From assembly GCF_002205795.1 (NCBI RefSeq), contig NZ_NIUY01000002.1:558001-622000 (forward strand): DNA of 64,000 nt. The letters are read 5' to 3'. Origin of the DNA: Chryseobacterium sp. VAUSW3. GTDB taxonomy: Bacteria > Bacteroidota > Bacteroidia > Flavobacteriales > Weeksellaceae. The notes under the pieces were generated by a model. The model was not told the origin of the DNA and did no database searches. It was given only the letters and a program-made list of their open reading frames with translations. A program made the position numbers and the translations under genes. Of the stretch, positions 26,227 through 34,975 are shown in pieces. Numbering within the stretch: position 1 is the stretch's first letter; the number at the start of each line of letters is the position of its first letter.

Positions 26227-26736
26227 TTAATTTACAATTAGGTTTTCTTTTCTTAATTCTTCAATACTTTCTGCAATGAAATCTTTTTCGTTCATATAAT
26301 TCATCAAAAAAACGGTTTTAAACTCATCCAGCGTCGCATTCTCGCTGAGATTTTCGTAGGTCGTATGTATTAAACGGAGAACATTATTTTTGCAGTTTAC
26401 GATATTTTTCCAGGTATTTTTGGTAAGATATAGCTGTTGCGAGGCATTATAATCGAATTCTTCGTTAATGGTTTTTTCAATAAGGAACACATATTCGTGC
26501 GGCGCTAAACTTTTGTCGAATTTTGTCACCAGATTTGCCGGTTTCAGGCGTTCCAGAAACAAAGTAAGCCTTTCGTAAGCATGCACGCGCTGCTCCGAAT
26601 TTCCTTTTACCGTTAATAATTTAATTTCCTGATTCTTGAGTTTAATGTAGCTGAACACGAACTGTCTGATGAAAACCAGAAAGGGCAATGCCATTAAAAA
26701 CGCAAATGCGTAAGGAAAATAGGGCGAATCGATCAT
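26227..26736 (-). CDS. Conserved flavobacterial membrane-anchored hypothetical protein
   Basis: A 169-aa protein with one N-terminal membrane segment (about residues 8-30, FPYAFAFLMALPFLVFIRQF) and a helical, charged cytosolic part (ERLTLFLERLKPANLVTKFD, TWKNIVNCKNNVLRLIHTTY). I recall similar uncharacterised proteins in flavobacteria (possibly the DUF7935 group), but I cannot confirm the name. It is 9 bases upstream of ppa and probably co-transcribed with it. A TAATTTTG box on the minus strand (26760-26753) lies 16 bases before the start. Confidence 0.65.
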   Translation of the reverse strand: MIDSPYFPYAFAFLMALPFLVFIRQFVFSYIKLKNQEIKLLTVKGNSEQRVHAYERLTLFLERLKPANLVTKFDKSLAPHEYVFLIEKTINEEFDYNASQQLYLTKNTWKNIVNCKNNVLRLIHTTYENLSENATLDEFKTVFLMNYMNEKDFIAESIEELRKENLIVN

Positions 26737-26771
26737 AGAGAATATTAGGCTGCAAAATTACTAATTATTTG

Positions 26772-27665
26772 CTACTTCCTGAAGAAGTTTATCACTAAAT
26801 CTTTTCTGGAGTTCTGAATGACTGGATAAGGGTGCAATTCTGGCCTGAAACCTCTGAAAAACTCTTCAACTGCGGGAATTTCGCTGCCTTCAAAATCAAA
26901 AATCCTGTTTTCAGAGTAATTTTTAATCGCCTGGTCGATTAAAACCGATGCACCCGAAAGTTTTACAAAGTTTTTATCGTTAAATGTTCCCAAAAGTGTG
27001 GCTGAGGAACCGGACAGGTGAACAGCAATTAAATTCACAAGTTTTGAATGATACATGAAACCATAAAATTTAAGTGAATCTATCCTGTGAAACTCCTCAA
27101 AGATCCTTAAAAACTCTGTAAGATCTTTCTGCTTGTCAACACCCAACATATTTTCCTTAACAAAAGAAGCAGCATCTGAAAAGTCGATATCTTCTATCGC
27201 CAAAGCGTTTTCCGCAACTTCCTGATCCAATCTCAGTTTCCTTTTTCTTTTAGGAGAATATCTTTTGTAAATGTTGGCATACAAATCTTTGGGGATTAAA
27301 AAATTTTTTCTGTGAACTAAAGATCTGCTGAAAGAATTCTTATCATTAAATGCATAATACCAGATTCTAAATTTTTTCTCTAAAAATTCCAAAAACTGAT
27401 CATTAATTTCTAATGAGTCTGAATTTGAAAAAACACCGAGTTGCTGACAGAGTTTGGGATTTACGATAAACTTCATGCCCATTTTTTTTATGTAGGGCAA
27501 AGGCATTACGGCATCGTAATCATTATAAACCAGTAAATCCCATTTTTTTTTTGCGGTAATATCAAGATAGGTGCGTTCCGCATAACATTTATACTGTGCA
27601 GCATTTATCAGGCAATCATTATACTTAGCAAAATCGATATCGCTATACTTTACCAATCTAATCAT
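26772..27665 (-). CDS. FemAB/GNAT-like acyltransferase family protein
   Basis: A 297-aa protein. The first half (YAERTYLDITAKKKWDLLVY, VMPLPYIKKMGMKFIVNPKL) and the second half (FYGFMYHSKLVNLIAVHLSG, ATLLGTFNDKNF, GASVLIDQAIKNYSENR, IFDFEGSEIPAVEEFFRGF) have the double acyltransferase-like fold seen in FemAB/CelD-type GNAT proteins. The DFEGS and FFRGF ending is characteristic of this group. The substrate is unknown. Its start overlaps the radC stop by four bases (ATGA), so the two genes are translationally coupled. Confidence 0.65.
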   Translation of the reverse strand: MIRLVKYSDIDFAKYNDCLINAAQYKCYAERTYLDITAKKKWDLLVYNDYDAVMPLPYIKKMGMKFIVNPKLCQQLGVFSNSDSLEINDQFLEFLEKKFRIWYYAFNDKNSFSRSLVHRKNFLIPKDLYANIYKRYSPKRKRKLRLDQEVAENALAIEDIDFSDAASFVKENMLGVDKQKDLTEFLRIFEEFHRIDSLKFYGFMYHSKLVNLIAVHLSGSSATLLGTFNDKNFVKLSGASVLIDQAIKNYSENRIFDFEGSEIPAVEEFFRGFRPELHPYPVIQNSRKDLVINFFRK

Positions 27666-28339
27666 AATATATTTTCGTCGGCAAAACTGAAATAAGCGTT
27701 CTGTGAAATAATTAAATGGTCCAGAAGCTGGATGTTAAGAATTTTTCCGGCATCTGCAATCTGCTTGGTGATTCGCAGATCTTCCTGACTGGGTTTCAAA
27801 TTACCTGAGGGATGGTTATGAGCAATTGCAATTGCCGTAGCAAGATGTTCCAGGCAGTTCTTGAACAGAATGCGCACATCTACAACAGATTGGTTTATTC
27901 CTCCAGAAGATAATCTGGCTTTTCCCACAATCCGGTTGTTCTGATTTAGAAATATTGCCCAAAATTCTTCCGTCTGAAGATCTGAAAGATAAGGCTGCAG
28001 GACTTTATAAATGTCTTTACTTTCGCGGATCTGAATTTTTTCAGGGACTTCCTGGGCGGCACGCCTTCGACCTATTTCCAGGGCTGCTGCAATAGAAATT
28101 GCCTTTGCTTCGCCCACACCTTTAAATTTCATTAGATCCGAGAGGGAAAGCAGCGATAAGTTATGCCAATTGTTTCCTACTGAGTGCAGAATTTTTCTAC
28201 CCAGTTCCACCGCCGAATCTTCGCGGTTTCCGCTGCCCATGATGATCGCCAGAAGTTCGGCATCAGAGAGCGAATTTTTGCCTTTCAGCAGAAACTTTTC
28301 TCTGGGTCTGTCGTCTTCAGCCAAAAATTTGATGGACAT
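27662..28339 (-). CDS. radC: RadC family JAB-domain protein
   Basis: A 225-aa protein of the RadC/UPF0758 family. An N-terminal helix-hairpin-helix region (LLSLSDLMKFKGVGEAKAIS) precedes a JAB/MPN metalloprotease-like domain with the zinc motif HNHPSGNLKPSQED. The older claim of a DNA repair role is not well supported, and the function is unresolved. It starts a short minus-strand unit with the FemAB-like gene. Confidence 0.88.
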   Translation of the reverse strand: MSIKFLAEDDRPREKFLLKGKNSLSDAELLAIIMGSGNREDSAVELGRKILHSVGNNWHNLSLLSLSDLMKFKGVGEAKAISIAAALEIGRRRAAQEVPEKIQIRESKDIYKVLQPYLSDLQTEEFWAIFLNQNNRIVGKARLSSGGINQSVVDVRILFKNCLEHLATAIAIAHNHPSGNLKPSQEDLRITKQIADAGKILNIQLLDHLIISQNAYFSFADENIL

Positions 28340-28411
28340 ACTCGATTAATTTTAAGAAGTATGAGTAACTAGTTTTTAAAGTTAGCAAATTTTACAGAAT
28401 AAAATGAAAGG

Positions 28412-29080
28412 CTAATAGATAATCTGCCCGTCTTTCATTACGAGTTTTCGGTCTGTAGTGTCTGCAAGATGGGTATTGTGAGTTACAATTACAAAAGTCT
28501 GGTTATATTTATCTCTGAGATCAAAAAACAGCTGGTGCAGATCATCCGCGTTTTTGGAATCTAAATTACCGGTTGGTTCATCGGCGAAAATAATTTTTGG
28601 GGAATTAATTAACGCTCGGGCTACGGCTGTTCTCTGTGCTTCACCACCCGACATTTCGTTGGGTTTGTGATGAAGGCGGTGCGCAACATTCAGATCTTCG
28701 AAAAGCGAATAGGCTTTTTCGAGGGATTCTTTTTCGTTTTTTCCTGAAATCCTTGTGGGAAGCAGCACATTTTCGAGGGCGGTAAATTCGGGTAATAGCT
28801 GATGAAACTGAAAAACAAAACCAATATTCTCGTTTCTGAATTTCGAAAGCTGCCTGTCGGTCATTTCAATAAAGGATTTTCCGGCCAGGGCGATCTGGGT
28901 GTTGAAACCTGAAGGATTCGTGGGTGTATCCAAAGTTCCCAAAATCTGCAACAGTGTAGATTTTCCGGCGCCAGACTCCCCAACAATCGATACTACTTCG
29001 CCTTCCCGAATGTGAACATCAACGCCTTTAAGAACTTCCAAATCACCGTATGACTTATGAATATTGCTTGCTTTTATCAT
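28412..29080 (-). CDS. ABC transporter ATP-binding protein, LolD-like
   Basis: A 222-aa ATPase subunit of the MacB/LolD class. Walker A GESGAGKST, Q-loop FQFHQLLPEFTALENVLLP, signature MSGGEAQR, Walker B KIIFADEPTGNLDS and the H-loop VTHNTHLA are intact. The length and the TALENVLLP segment fit LolD, the ATPase of the lipoprotein-release complex, but no permease gene is adjacent, so the partner is unknown. A TATTTTTG box sits five bases before the ATG. Confidence 0.88.
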   Translation of the reverse strand: MIKASNIHKSYGDLEVLKGVDVHIREGEVVSIVGESGAGKSTLLQILGTLDTPTNPSGFNTQIALAGKSFIEMTDRQLSKFRNENIGFVFQFHQLLPEFTALENVLLPTRISGKNEKESLEKAYSLFEDLNVAHRLHHKPNEMSGGEAQRTAVARALINSPKIIFADEPTGNLDSKNADDLHQLFFDLRDKYNQTFVIVTHNTHLADTTDRKLVMKDGQIIY

Positions 29081-29085
29081 GGTTT

Positions 29086-29093
29086 CAAAAATA
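29086..29093 (-). promoter_or_regulatory. TAnnTTTG promoter box five bases before the LolD-like gene ATG
   Basis: TATTTTTG on the minus strand with five bases to the start codon at 29080. It is another near-leaderless arrangement. Confidence 0.45.
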
Positions 29094-29118
29094 GGGAAAA
29101 TGATTTTAATATGTCAAT

Positions 29119-29155
29119 AAAAATCCTTCCAAAAAATTCTTTGGAAGGATTTCAT
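29119..29155 (-). terminator. Terminator after pyruvate dehydrogenase E2 gene
   Basis: A strong hairpin with arms AATCCTTCCAA and TTGGAAGGATT, followed on the minus strand by TTTTATTG. It closes the E2 gene. Confidence 0.8.
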
Positions 29156-29170
29156 ACTATGAGTTTAAAT

Positions 29171-30823
29171 TTAGAGCAGCAACGTTAACGGCTGTTCCAA
29201 ATACGTTCTTAAAGTCTGTAAAAACTGTGCTCCGGTAGCACCGTCAACCACGCGGTGGTCGCATGCAAGAGAAAGTTTCATGGTGTTTCCTACGACAATC
29301 TGTCCGTCTTTCACAATTGGTTTTTCAACAATCGCTCCTACCGAAAGAATTGCTGAATTCGGCTGGTTGATAATCGATGTGAAAGTTTCAATACCAAACA
29401 TTCCTAAATTAGAAACCGAGAATGTTGACCCTTCCATTTCGTTGGCTTTCAATCCTTTAGATTTTGCTCTTCCGGCCATATCTTTCACCGCTGCAGAGAT
29501 CTGGTTGTAATTCATCTGGTCTGCATTTTTCAGTACAGGAACTACTAACCCGTCCGGAATCGCTACTGCAACGCCAACGTTGATGTTACCGTGGTGAACA
29601 ATTTTATCGGCATGCCATGTTGAATTCACTTGTGGGTGTTTTCTTAAGGCCATCGCAGTTGCTTTAATCACCATATCATTGAATGAAATTTTGGTATCCG
29701 GCAATGAATTGATTTCTTTACGTGCTTCAATCGCTTTATCCATGTTGATTTCAACAATCAGATAATAGTGTGGCGCGGTAAATTTACTTTCAGAAAGTCT
29801 TTTCGCGATGATATTTCTTACCTGAGAATTCGGTGTTTCTGAATCTTCACCCTGAACAAAGCTCATTGCAGGCTGTGCAGGTTTTGCTTCAACTTTAGCA
29901 GCAGGAGTTGCGGCCGCAGGCTGAGCTGATGGAGTGAAACTTTCGATATCTTTTTTCACGATTCTACCGTTTTCACCACTTCCTTTCAAAGCATGAACAT
30001 CGATTCCTTTTTCTTCAGCCATTTTTTTAGCTAAAGGAGAAATTGCCACGCGCTCGCCCATAGAAGCTGCAACAGGAGTTGAAGCTGTTTCTGTATTTGA
30101 AGTTTCTGTTTTTACTTCAAAAGTCTGTGGTTTATTTTCTGCTTTTTTTGCGCCGTCGGAAATAATTCCGGAAACATCTGTTCCTGCCGGACCAATGATG
30201 GCAAGCACTGTATCTACCGGACTTGCACCTCCTTCTTCCACCGCTGCATAAAGTAAAGTTCCTTTAAATTCAGATTCAAAATCCTGAACGGCTTTGTCGG
30301 TTTCAATTTCTGCAAGAATATCTCCTTCTTTTACATCATCCCCTACGTTCTTATGCCATTTGGCAACTTTACCTTCAGTCATGGTATCAGAAAGACGCGG
30401 CATTGTAATCACTTCAACACCGGCAGGGATTTCTGCAGAAGCAGTTCCTTCTTCTTTCTCAACAGGTTTTGTGGTTTCTACATCGGTAATATTCTGTTCG
30501 GTTTTATTTTCTTCGGGAATTCCTGCTGCTTCTTGAGGAGTAGTTCCGGCAGTATTTCCACCTTTGAGCGCAGAAATATCTTCACCTTCTTTCCCGATAA
30601 TTGCCAATACAGCATCTACCGGAGACGATCCTCCTTCTTCTGTCCCAACGTATAAAAGAGTTCCGTTAACTTCTGATTCAAAATCCTGAACGGCTTTGTC
30701 GGTTTCAATTTCTGCAAGGATATCGCCCTCTTTCACAGCATCGCCAACTTTTTTGTGCCATTTGGCTACTTTCCCGTCCGTCATTGTATCGGAAAGACGC
30801 GGCATTGTAATCACTTCAGCCAT
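29171..30823 (-). CDS. pyruvate dehydrogenase complex E2, dihydrolipoamide acetyltransferase
   Basis: E2 core of the pyruvate dehydrogenase complex, 550 aa. It has two lipoyl domains (about residues 1-80 and 137-215), each with the lipoylated Lys in EIETDKAVQDFES, joined by Ala/Pro/Thr/Glu-rich linkers. A peripheral subunit-binding domain follows (about 262-300, SPLAKKMAEEKGIDVHALKG), then the catalytic domain with GVAVAIPDGLVVPVL and the active-site motif CDHRVVDGATGAQFL. The C-terminus is complete. The two lipoyl-coding parts share a 44-base perfect DNA repeat. E1 alpha lies upstream in the same direction; no E1 beta or E3 gene is in the window. Confidence 0.95.
   Translation of the reverse strand: MAEVITMPRLSDTMTDGKVAKWHKKVGDAVKEGDILAEIETDKAVQDFESEVNGTLLYVGTEEGGSSPVDAVLAIIGKEGEDISALKGGNTAGTTPQEAAGIPEENKTEQNITDVETTKPVEKEEGTASAEIPAGVEVITMPRLSDTMTEGKVAKWHKNVGDDVKEGDILAEIETDKAVQDFESEFKGTLLYAAVEEGGASPVDTVLAIIGPAGTDVSGIISDGAKKAENKPQTFEVKTETSNTETASTPVAASMGERVAISPLAKKMAEEKGIDVHALKGSGENGRIVKKDIESFTPSAQPAAATPAAKVEAKPAQPAMSFVQGEDSETPNSQVRNIIAKRLSESKFTAPHYYLIVEINMDKAIEARKEINSLPDTKISFNDMVIKATAMALRKHPQVNSTWHADKIVHHGNINVGVAVAIPDGLVVPVLKNADQMNYNQISAAVKDMAGRAKSKGLKANEMEGSTFSVSNLGMFGIETFTSIINQPNSAILSVGAIVEKPIVKDGQIVVGNTMKLSLACDHRVVDGATGAQFLQTLRTYLEQPLTLLL
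30273..30316. repeat. 44-bp perfect direct repeat, copy 1 (second lipoyl domain)
   Basis: Begins GATTCAAAATCCTGAACGGC on the plus strand and is identical to 30675-30718. It lies in the lipoylation-site region of the second lipoyl domain of E2. Confidence 0.9.
30675..30718. repeat. 44-bp perfect direct repeat, copy 2 (first lipoyl domain)
   Basis: Identical to 30273-30316. The offset is 402 bases (134 codons), so recombination between the copies would delete one lipoyl domain and keep the frame. Confidence 0.9.
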
Positions 30824-30842
30824 AATTTTTCTTATTTGAGAT

Positions 30843-30886
30843 TAAAAAAGCCGAAGCAGGAGATTTTGCAGTCTCCAGCTTCGGAT
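30843..30886 (-). terminator. Terminator between E1 alpha and E2 genes
   Basis: On the minus strand arms CCGAAGC and GCTTCGG, continued inside by GGAGA and TCTCC, enclose an eight-base loop and are followed by CTTTTTTAAT. It is a strong intrinsic terminator placed in the 77-base gap between two genes of one enzyme complex, suggesting partial termination. Confidence 0.8.
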
Positions 30887-30900
30887 TTCAAATTTAATTA

Positions 30901-31905
30901 TCAGTTATTTTCTAATTTGTCAAGGAATGGATAATCTTCTTGAGCGTAAACATATTCGTAAACTTTGTCAGCAGTTGGATACGGTGACTGCTCCATAAAT
31001 TCAACGCATTCTTCAACGAACTCTCTGGACTTTTCATCCAAAACATTCAGTTCGTCTTCAGTAGCCCAGTTGTTATCCAGGATTCTTTGTTTTACGATTT
31101 CTATTGGATCTTCTTTTTTATGTTCTGCAACCTCCTCTTTTGTTCTGTATGGCTCTGCATCAGACATTGAGTGGCCTCTGTAACGGTAAGTTCTTGCTTC
31201 GATAAATGTTGGTCCGTCGCCTCTTCTTGCTCTTTCGATGGCTTCGTAAGCAGCTTCCGCCACTTTTTCAGGATCCATCGCGTCTACCGGAAGGCATGGC
31301 ATTTCGTAACCCAGACCCAGTTTATAAATATCTTCGTGATTGGCTGTTCTTTTCACTGAAGTTCCCATTGCGTACTGGTTATTTTCCACAACGAAAACTA
31401 CAGGAAGTTTCCAGTTCATTGCCATATTAAAGGTTTCGTGCAGTGAGCCCTGGCGTGCAGCACCGTCTCCGAAGAAACAGATATTTACCCCACCGGTTTC
31501 AAAATACTTGTCCGCGAACGCGATTCCAGCTCCCAAAGGGATTTGGCCTCCCACAATTCCGTGGCCGCCATAAAATCTTTTTTCTTTGCTGAAGATGTGC
31601 ATAGAACCACCCATTCCGCCTGAAGTTCCGGTAGCTTTACCGCAAAGTTCTGCCATAATCCTTTTCGGATCAACTCCCATTGCCATTGGGTGAATGTGGC
31701 ATCTGTAGGCGGTGATCATACTGTCTTTGGTAAGATCCATTGCATGGGCAAAACCAGCGGGAATTGCTTCCTGCCCGTTGTACAAATGCAAAAACCCACG
31801 GATTTTCTGTTTAAGGTAGAGAGATCGGCATTTGTCTTCAAACCTTCTCCACATCGTCATTTCTTCGTACCATTGAAGATACACTTCTTTTGAAAATTCT
31901 TTCAT
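30901..31905 (-). CDS. pdhA: pyruvate dehydrogenase E1 component subunit alpha
   Basis: Thiamine-diphosphate-binding alpha subunit of the alpha2beta2 E1, 334 aa, full length. The TPP motif starts at FFGDGAARQGSLHE and ends with VVFVVENNQYAMGT. The phosphorylation-loop-like YRYRGHSMSDAEPYRT and the N-terminal YNGQEAIPAGF are typical. It decarboxylates pyruvate and passes the acetyl group to E2. The beta subunit is not in this window. A TATTTTTG box (minus strand 31932-31925) lies 19 bases before the ATG and is the likely promoter. Confidence 0.94.
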   Translation of the reverse strand: MKEFSKEVYLQWYEEMTMWRRFEDKCRSLYLKQKIRGFLHLYNGQEAIPAGFAHAMDLTKDSMITAYRCHIHPMAMGVDPKRIMAELCGKATGTSGGMGGSMHIFSKEKRFYGGHGIVGGQIPLGAGIAFADKYFETGGVNICFFGDGAARQGSLHETFNMAMNWKLPVVFVVENNQYAMGTSVKRTANHEDIYKLGLGYEMPCLPVDAMDPEKVAEAAYEAIERARRGDGPTFIEARTYRYRGHSMSDAEPYRTKEEVAEHKKEDPIEIVKQRILDNNWATEDELNVLDEKSREFVEECVEFMEQSPYPTADKVYEYVYAQEDYPFLDKLENN

Positions 31906-32025
31906 GTTTAATCGAAATATGTCGCAAAAATACTAAAAAACTTTGTCTTTATTGATAGCATAAGAGGAGAAATTTATCATACTTCATTTAAAAAAAAACT
32001 TATTTTTGAAAGCATAATTTTAAGT

Positions 32026-32628
32026 ATGTTAAAAACCTACCCGCCGACTGTTATCGGAGTTTCAAAATTCATTTCGAATTTCTTTAATCCGCTGACTTCT
32101 TTGATTATTTTTTTTATTTATATCAGCTCGCAAGATTTTGCGCCAAAAGCAGCGCTGAAAACCTTTATGCCGATACTACTCTTAACGATTCTGCCGATTG
32201 TGATCTGGATTGTGTGGAATGTAAAAAAGGGAAATTACACCAATTTAGATGTATCGAACCGAAACCAGAGAAAGAGCCTTTACTTCTTTATTTCAGCCTG
32301 TATTGGGGTTTATCTTATCTATGATTACACTACTACCGGAACCCCTGATCTGCTGATGATATTGCTCATGGTTTTACTTCTTATACTACAAATCAGCAAT
32401 TATTTTATAAAAAGTTCCATGCATACCGCTTTTAATGTTTTTGTGGCTGCACTTTTTTTTGCTGAAAGTGCGATGTTAGGAATAATTTGGGCAGTAATAG
32501 CCATCTTAGTGGGCATCACGAGAGTAATTCTTAAAAGACACACCGCCAAGGAGGTCGTTACCGGTGCCGCCATCGCAATTCTGGTTTCTTTTATTTATCT
32601 TTATACCAATATCCAACTTCAGCAGTAA
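32026..32628 (+). CDS. PAP2-like membrane protein
   Basis: A 200-aa protein with about six membrane helices. The last third (SSMHTAFNVFVAALFFAESA, then GITRVILKRHTAKEVVTGAA) matches the second and third motifs of PAP2-type phosphatases (S-x-x-H and S/T-R-x5-H-x3-E/D). The first motif K-x6-RP is not clear; NRNQRKS takes its place. So it is either a divergent lipid phosphatase or an inactive relative. It is four bases upstream of the BlaI-type regulator gene and in the same direction, implying co-transcription. Confidence 0.7.
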   Translation: MLKTYPPTVIGVSKFISNFFNPLTSLIIFFIYISSQDFAPKAALKTFMPILLLTILPIVIWIVWNVKKGNYTNLDVSNRNQRKSLYFFISACIGVYLIYDYTTTGTPDLLMILLMVLLLILQISNYFIKSSMHTAFNVFVAALFFAESAMLGIIWAVIAILVGITRVILKRHTAKEVVTGAAIAILVSFIYLYTNIQLQQ

Positions 32629-32632
32629 ATAT

Positions 32633-33106
32633 ATGAAAATACACCCGCTTACCCATTCCGAAGAACTATTAATGAACATTTTATGGAAGCTTAATTCTGC
32701 ATACATGAAAGACGTAATGGACGCTTATCCGGAACCGAAACCGCACCAGAATACCATTTCAACTTTTATGAAAATTCTGGTTGAAAAAGAATTTCTCACC
32801 ACGGAAAAGCAAGGTCGGATTTTTAAATATACAGTGGCCATACCCTATGTGAATTACCGGAATTTCGTTCTCGGCAATTTTATTAATAATTATTTCAATA
32901 ATTCCGGAGAGGAGCTGGTGAAATATCTTCATGATCAACAACTTATTACCACTTCGCAATTAAAAAATTTTATAGGAAACATTACTTCTGAAGTTACGGC
33001 TGATCCGGAAAAGAAAGATCCTGTGAAAGAATTTGTGAAAGAAATTACTTCGGATAAAAAACCTAAGAAAAAGGAGAAAAAGAAGGAGAAGAAGAAGAAA
33101 AAATAA
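32633..33106 (+). CDS. BlaI/MecI/CopY family transcriptional regulator with poly-lysine tail
   Basis: A 157-aa protein from ATG 32633-32635. Residues 1-70 form the winged helix of the BlaI family (LTHSEELLMNILWKLNSAYM, HQNTISTFMKILVEKEFLTT, GRIFKYTVAIPY), followed by the dimerising helical part. The C-terminus is unusual: after VKEITSD comes an almost pure Lys/Glu tail ending KKEKKKEKKKKK. No BlaR/M56 sensor peptidase is next to it, unlike classical systems. It lies between a PAP2-like gene and a DUF4153 gene, all in one direction and close together. Confidence 0.85.
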   Translation: MKIHPLTHSEELLMNILWKLNSAYMKDVMDAYPEPKPHQNTISTFMKILVEKEFLTTEKQGRIFKYTVAIPYVNYRNFVLGNFINNYFNNSGEELVKYLHDQQLITTSQLKNFIGNITSEVTADPEKKDPVKEFVKEITSDKKPKKKEKKKEKKKKK

Positions 33107-33129
33107 CCGTACACCACACCAAGAAAACG

Positions 33130-34905
33130 ATGTTAAAAAAAATTAATGAAATTTTCGGGAAAACCGATGATATTCTTCGGCGTTATCCGATGGTTTTGCT
33201 CATGTCTTTTTTGGGTTCATTATCGCTGATGTGTTTTGCGCACGTCAATTTTAATTCAAATCCTCATTTTTTTGTTTTTATAAAATTTGCGCTGGTTTCC
33301 TGTCTCGGAATTTCACTCATGTTCGCATTAAAAATGCTTTCGCAAAGGATTGGGAAGCAAACTTTACTGGAGATTTCCGGTGTTTTGTTCTTAGTATTTT
33401 TCTATTTTCTGCTTCCACAAGAGGAAAAATATTTTACGGAGCGTTATGCTTTTTTAATCGTACCTGCTTTTATTCTTTCGCATCTTTTGGTATCTTTTAT
33501 TGCATTTTTCGGAAAAGAAAAGGAGGTGAATTTCTGGCAGTATAACAAGAATTTATTCATCAATGTATTTCTTACCGGTGTTTTTACCGGTGTTTTAACG
33601 GGTGGTGTAGAACTGGCGATTCTGGCTATCGATCAACTTTTCAGCTTTAATTTCAATGAACGCTATTATCTGGAAACTTTTTATTTTCTTTCCATTTTCG
33701 GCAGCAGTTTTATTTTTCTTCTGTTTAATGAAAAAGGACTTTCCGCTTTGGAAAAAAACGGAACATATCCGGTAATTCTCAAATTTTTCACACAATACAT
33801 TTTAATTCCGCTTTTACTTATTTATGCAGTAATTCTTTATTTATATTCGGCTAAAATCCTGATCAACTGGGAGCTTCCAAGGGGTTGGGTATCGTATTTA
33901 ATTTTAGCTTATTCGGTTGTCGGGATTTTGGCTTTATTGCTTGTACATCCTTTAAAACATGAATCAACAACTTCCTGGGTAAAAATATTTTCGAAAATAT
34001 TTTATTTCACGCTGATTCCGCTTCTTGTTTTGCTTTTCACCGCAATTTTCACCCGGATTTTAGAATACGGATATACCGAACCACGATATTTTGTACTGTT
34101 GCTGGCGATTTGGCTTACTTTGATTGTTTTCTATTTTATTTTTACACCAAAAGCGACGATTAAATTTGTCCCGATTAGTCTTTTTGCGATTGGATTATTT
34201 GCGCTGGTTTGCCCCTATCTCAATACATTTTCTGTAGCGAAAAGAAGTCAGAAAACGGAACTTAAAAATATCCTTAATCAAAATAGCTTAGTTAAAAACG
34301 GTAAAATTGATTTCAGTGTAAAAGTTTCAGACACCGTTGCAGATGAAATTTCCAATAAAATTGGGTTTTTGGTAAAACGTGATGAGAAAGAATTTGTTTT
34401 GAACTATATGAATCTAAAACATCAAAAAATTATAACCAATAAGACTAATAAAGGGGATTTATACGGAATACAAAGTCAGGTTCGGTCTGCATTTTCGAAT
34501 GTTGACAAAACCAAAAACTCTTTTGGAGAAAATTTCGAACTTATAGCAGAAAATAAGCTAATGTTTGTACAGGATTATGATTTTTTTGCGAGGGTTGGCA
34601 ATTTTCGGGATACTGAAGGTTTAACTGTTGGGCAGGATGTTTTTAAGATACGCAGCCAACAAAAAGAAAAACTTTTAGTTATTACCGTAAACAACAGCGA
34701 AAACTGGGATGCAAGTAGGGAAATAAAAGCATTGATGGCAAAATACAGCAACAGAACCGGGCGTGTTTCTGTTCCAGATATAACACTGGAGCATGATTTG
34801 GGAAAATATCATATCAAAATCATTTTCGACAATCTCATCCGTGAAAATTTTGGGAGAGAAAATATTTATTTCAGTGATGCGTATATATTAATCCGCACAA
34901 GATAA
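33130..34905 (+). CDS. DUF4153 domain-containing membrane protein
   Basis: A 591-aa protein whose first 370 residues contain about 11-12 membrane helices, ending in the typical DUF4153 motif TRILEYGYTEPRYFVLLLAI. The last 220 residues are soluble and beta-rich (KIDFSVKVSDTVADEISNKI onward) and probably periplasmic or cytosolic; the side is not clear. Function unknown in this family. It follows the BlaI-type regulator by 23 bases, so its expression is probably tied to that regulator. Confidence 0.85.
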   Translation: MLKKINEIFGKTDDILRRYPMVLLMSFLGSLSLMCFAHVNFNSNPHFFVFIKFALVSCLGISLMFALKMLSQRIGKQTLLEISGVLFLVFFYFLLPQEEKYFTERYAFLIVPAFILSHLLVSFIAFFGKEKEVNFWQYNKNLFINVFLTGVFTGVLTGGVELAILAIDQLFSFNFNERYYLETFYFLSIFGSSFIFLLFNEKGLSALEKNGTYPVILKFFTQYILIPLLLIYAVILYLYSAKILINWELPRGWVSYLILAYSVVGILALLLVHPLKHESTTSWVKIFSKIFYFTLIPLLVLLFTAIFTRILEYGYTEPRYFVLLLAIWLTLIVFYFIFTPKATIKFVPISLFAIGLFALVCPYLNTFSVAKRSQKTELKNILNQNSLVKNGKIDFSVKVSDTVADEISNKIGFLVKRDEKEFVLNYMNLKHQKIITNKTNKGDLYGIQSQVRSAFSNVDKTKNSFGENFELIAENKLMFVQDYDFFARVGNFRDTEGLTVGQDVFKIRSQQKEKLLVITVNNSENWDASREIKALMAKYSNRTGRVSVPDITLEHDLGKYHIKIIFDNLIRENFGRENIYFSDAYILIRTR

Positions 34906-34929
34906 ATTTCTCCCCTCTAATATACGATA

Positions 34930-34962
34930 CAAAAAAAGCGGCTTTTAAGCCGCTTTATTATT
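34930..34962. terminator. Bidirectional terminator between DUF4153 and RRM genes
   Basis: Arms AAAGCGGC and GCCGCTTT around TTTTAA, with an A run before and TTATTATTTT after, between convergent genes. Confidence 0.85.
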
Positions 34963-34975
34963 TTGAATACAAATC

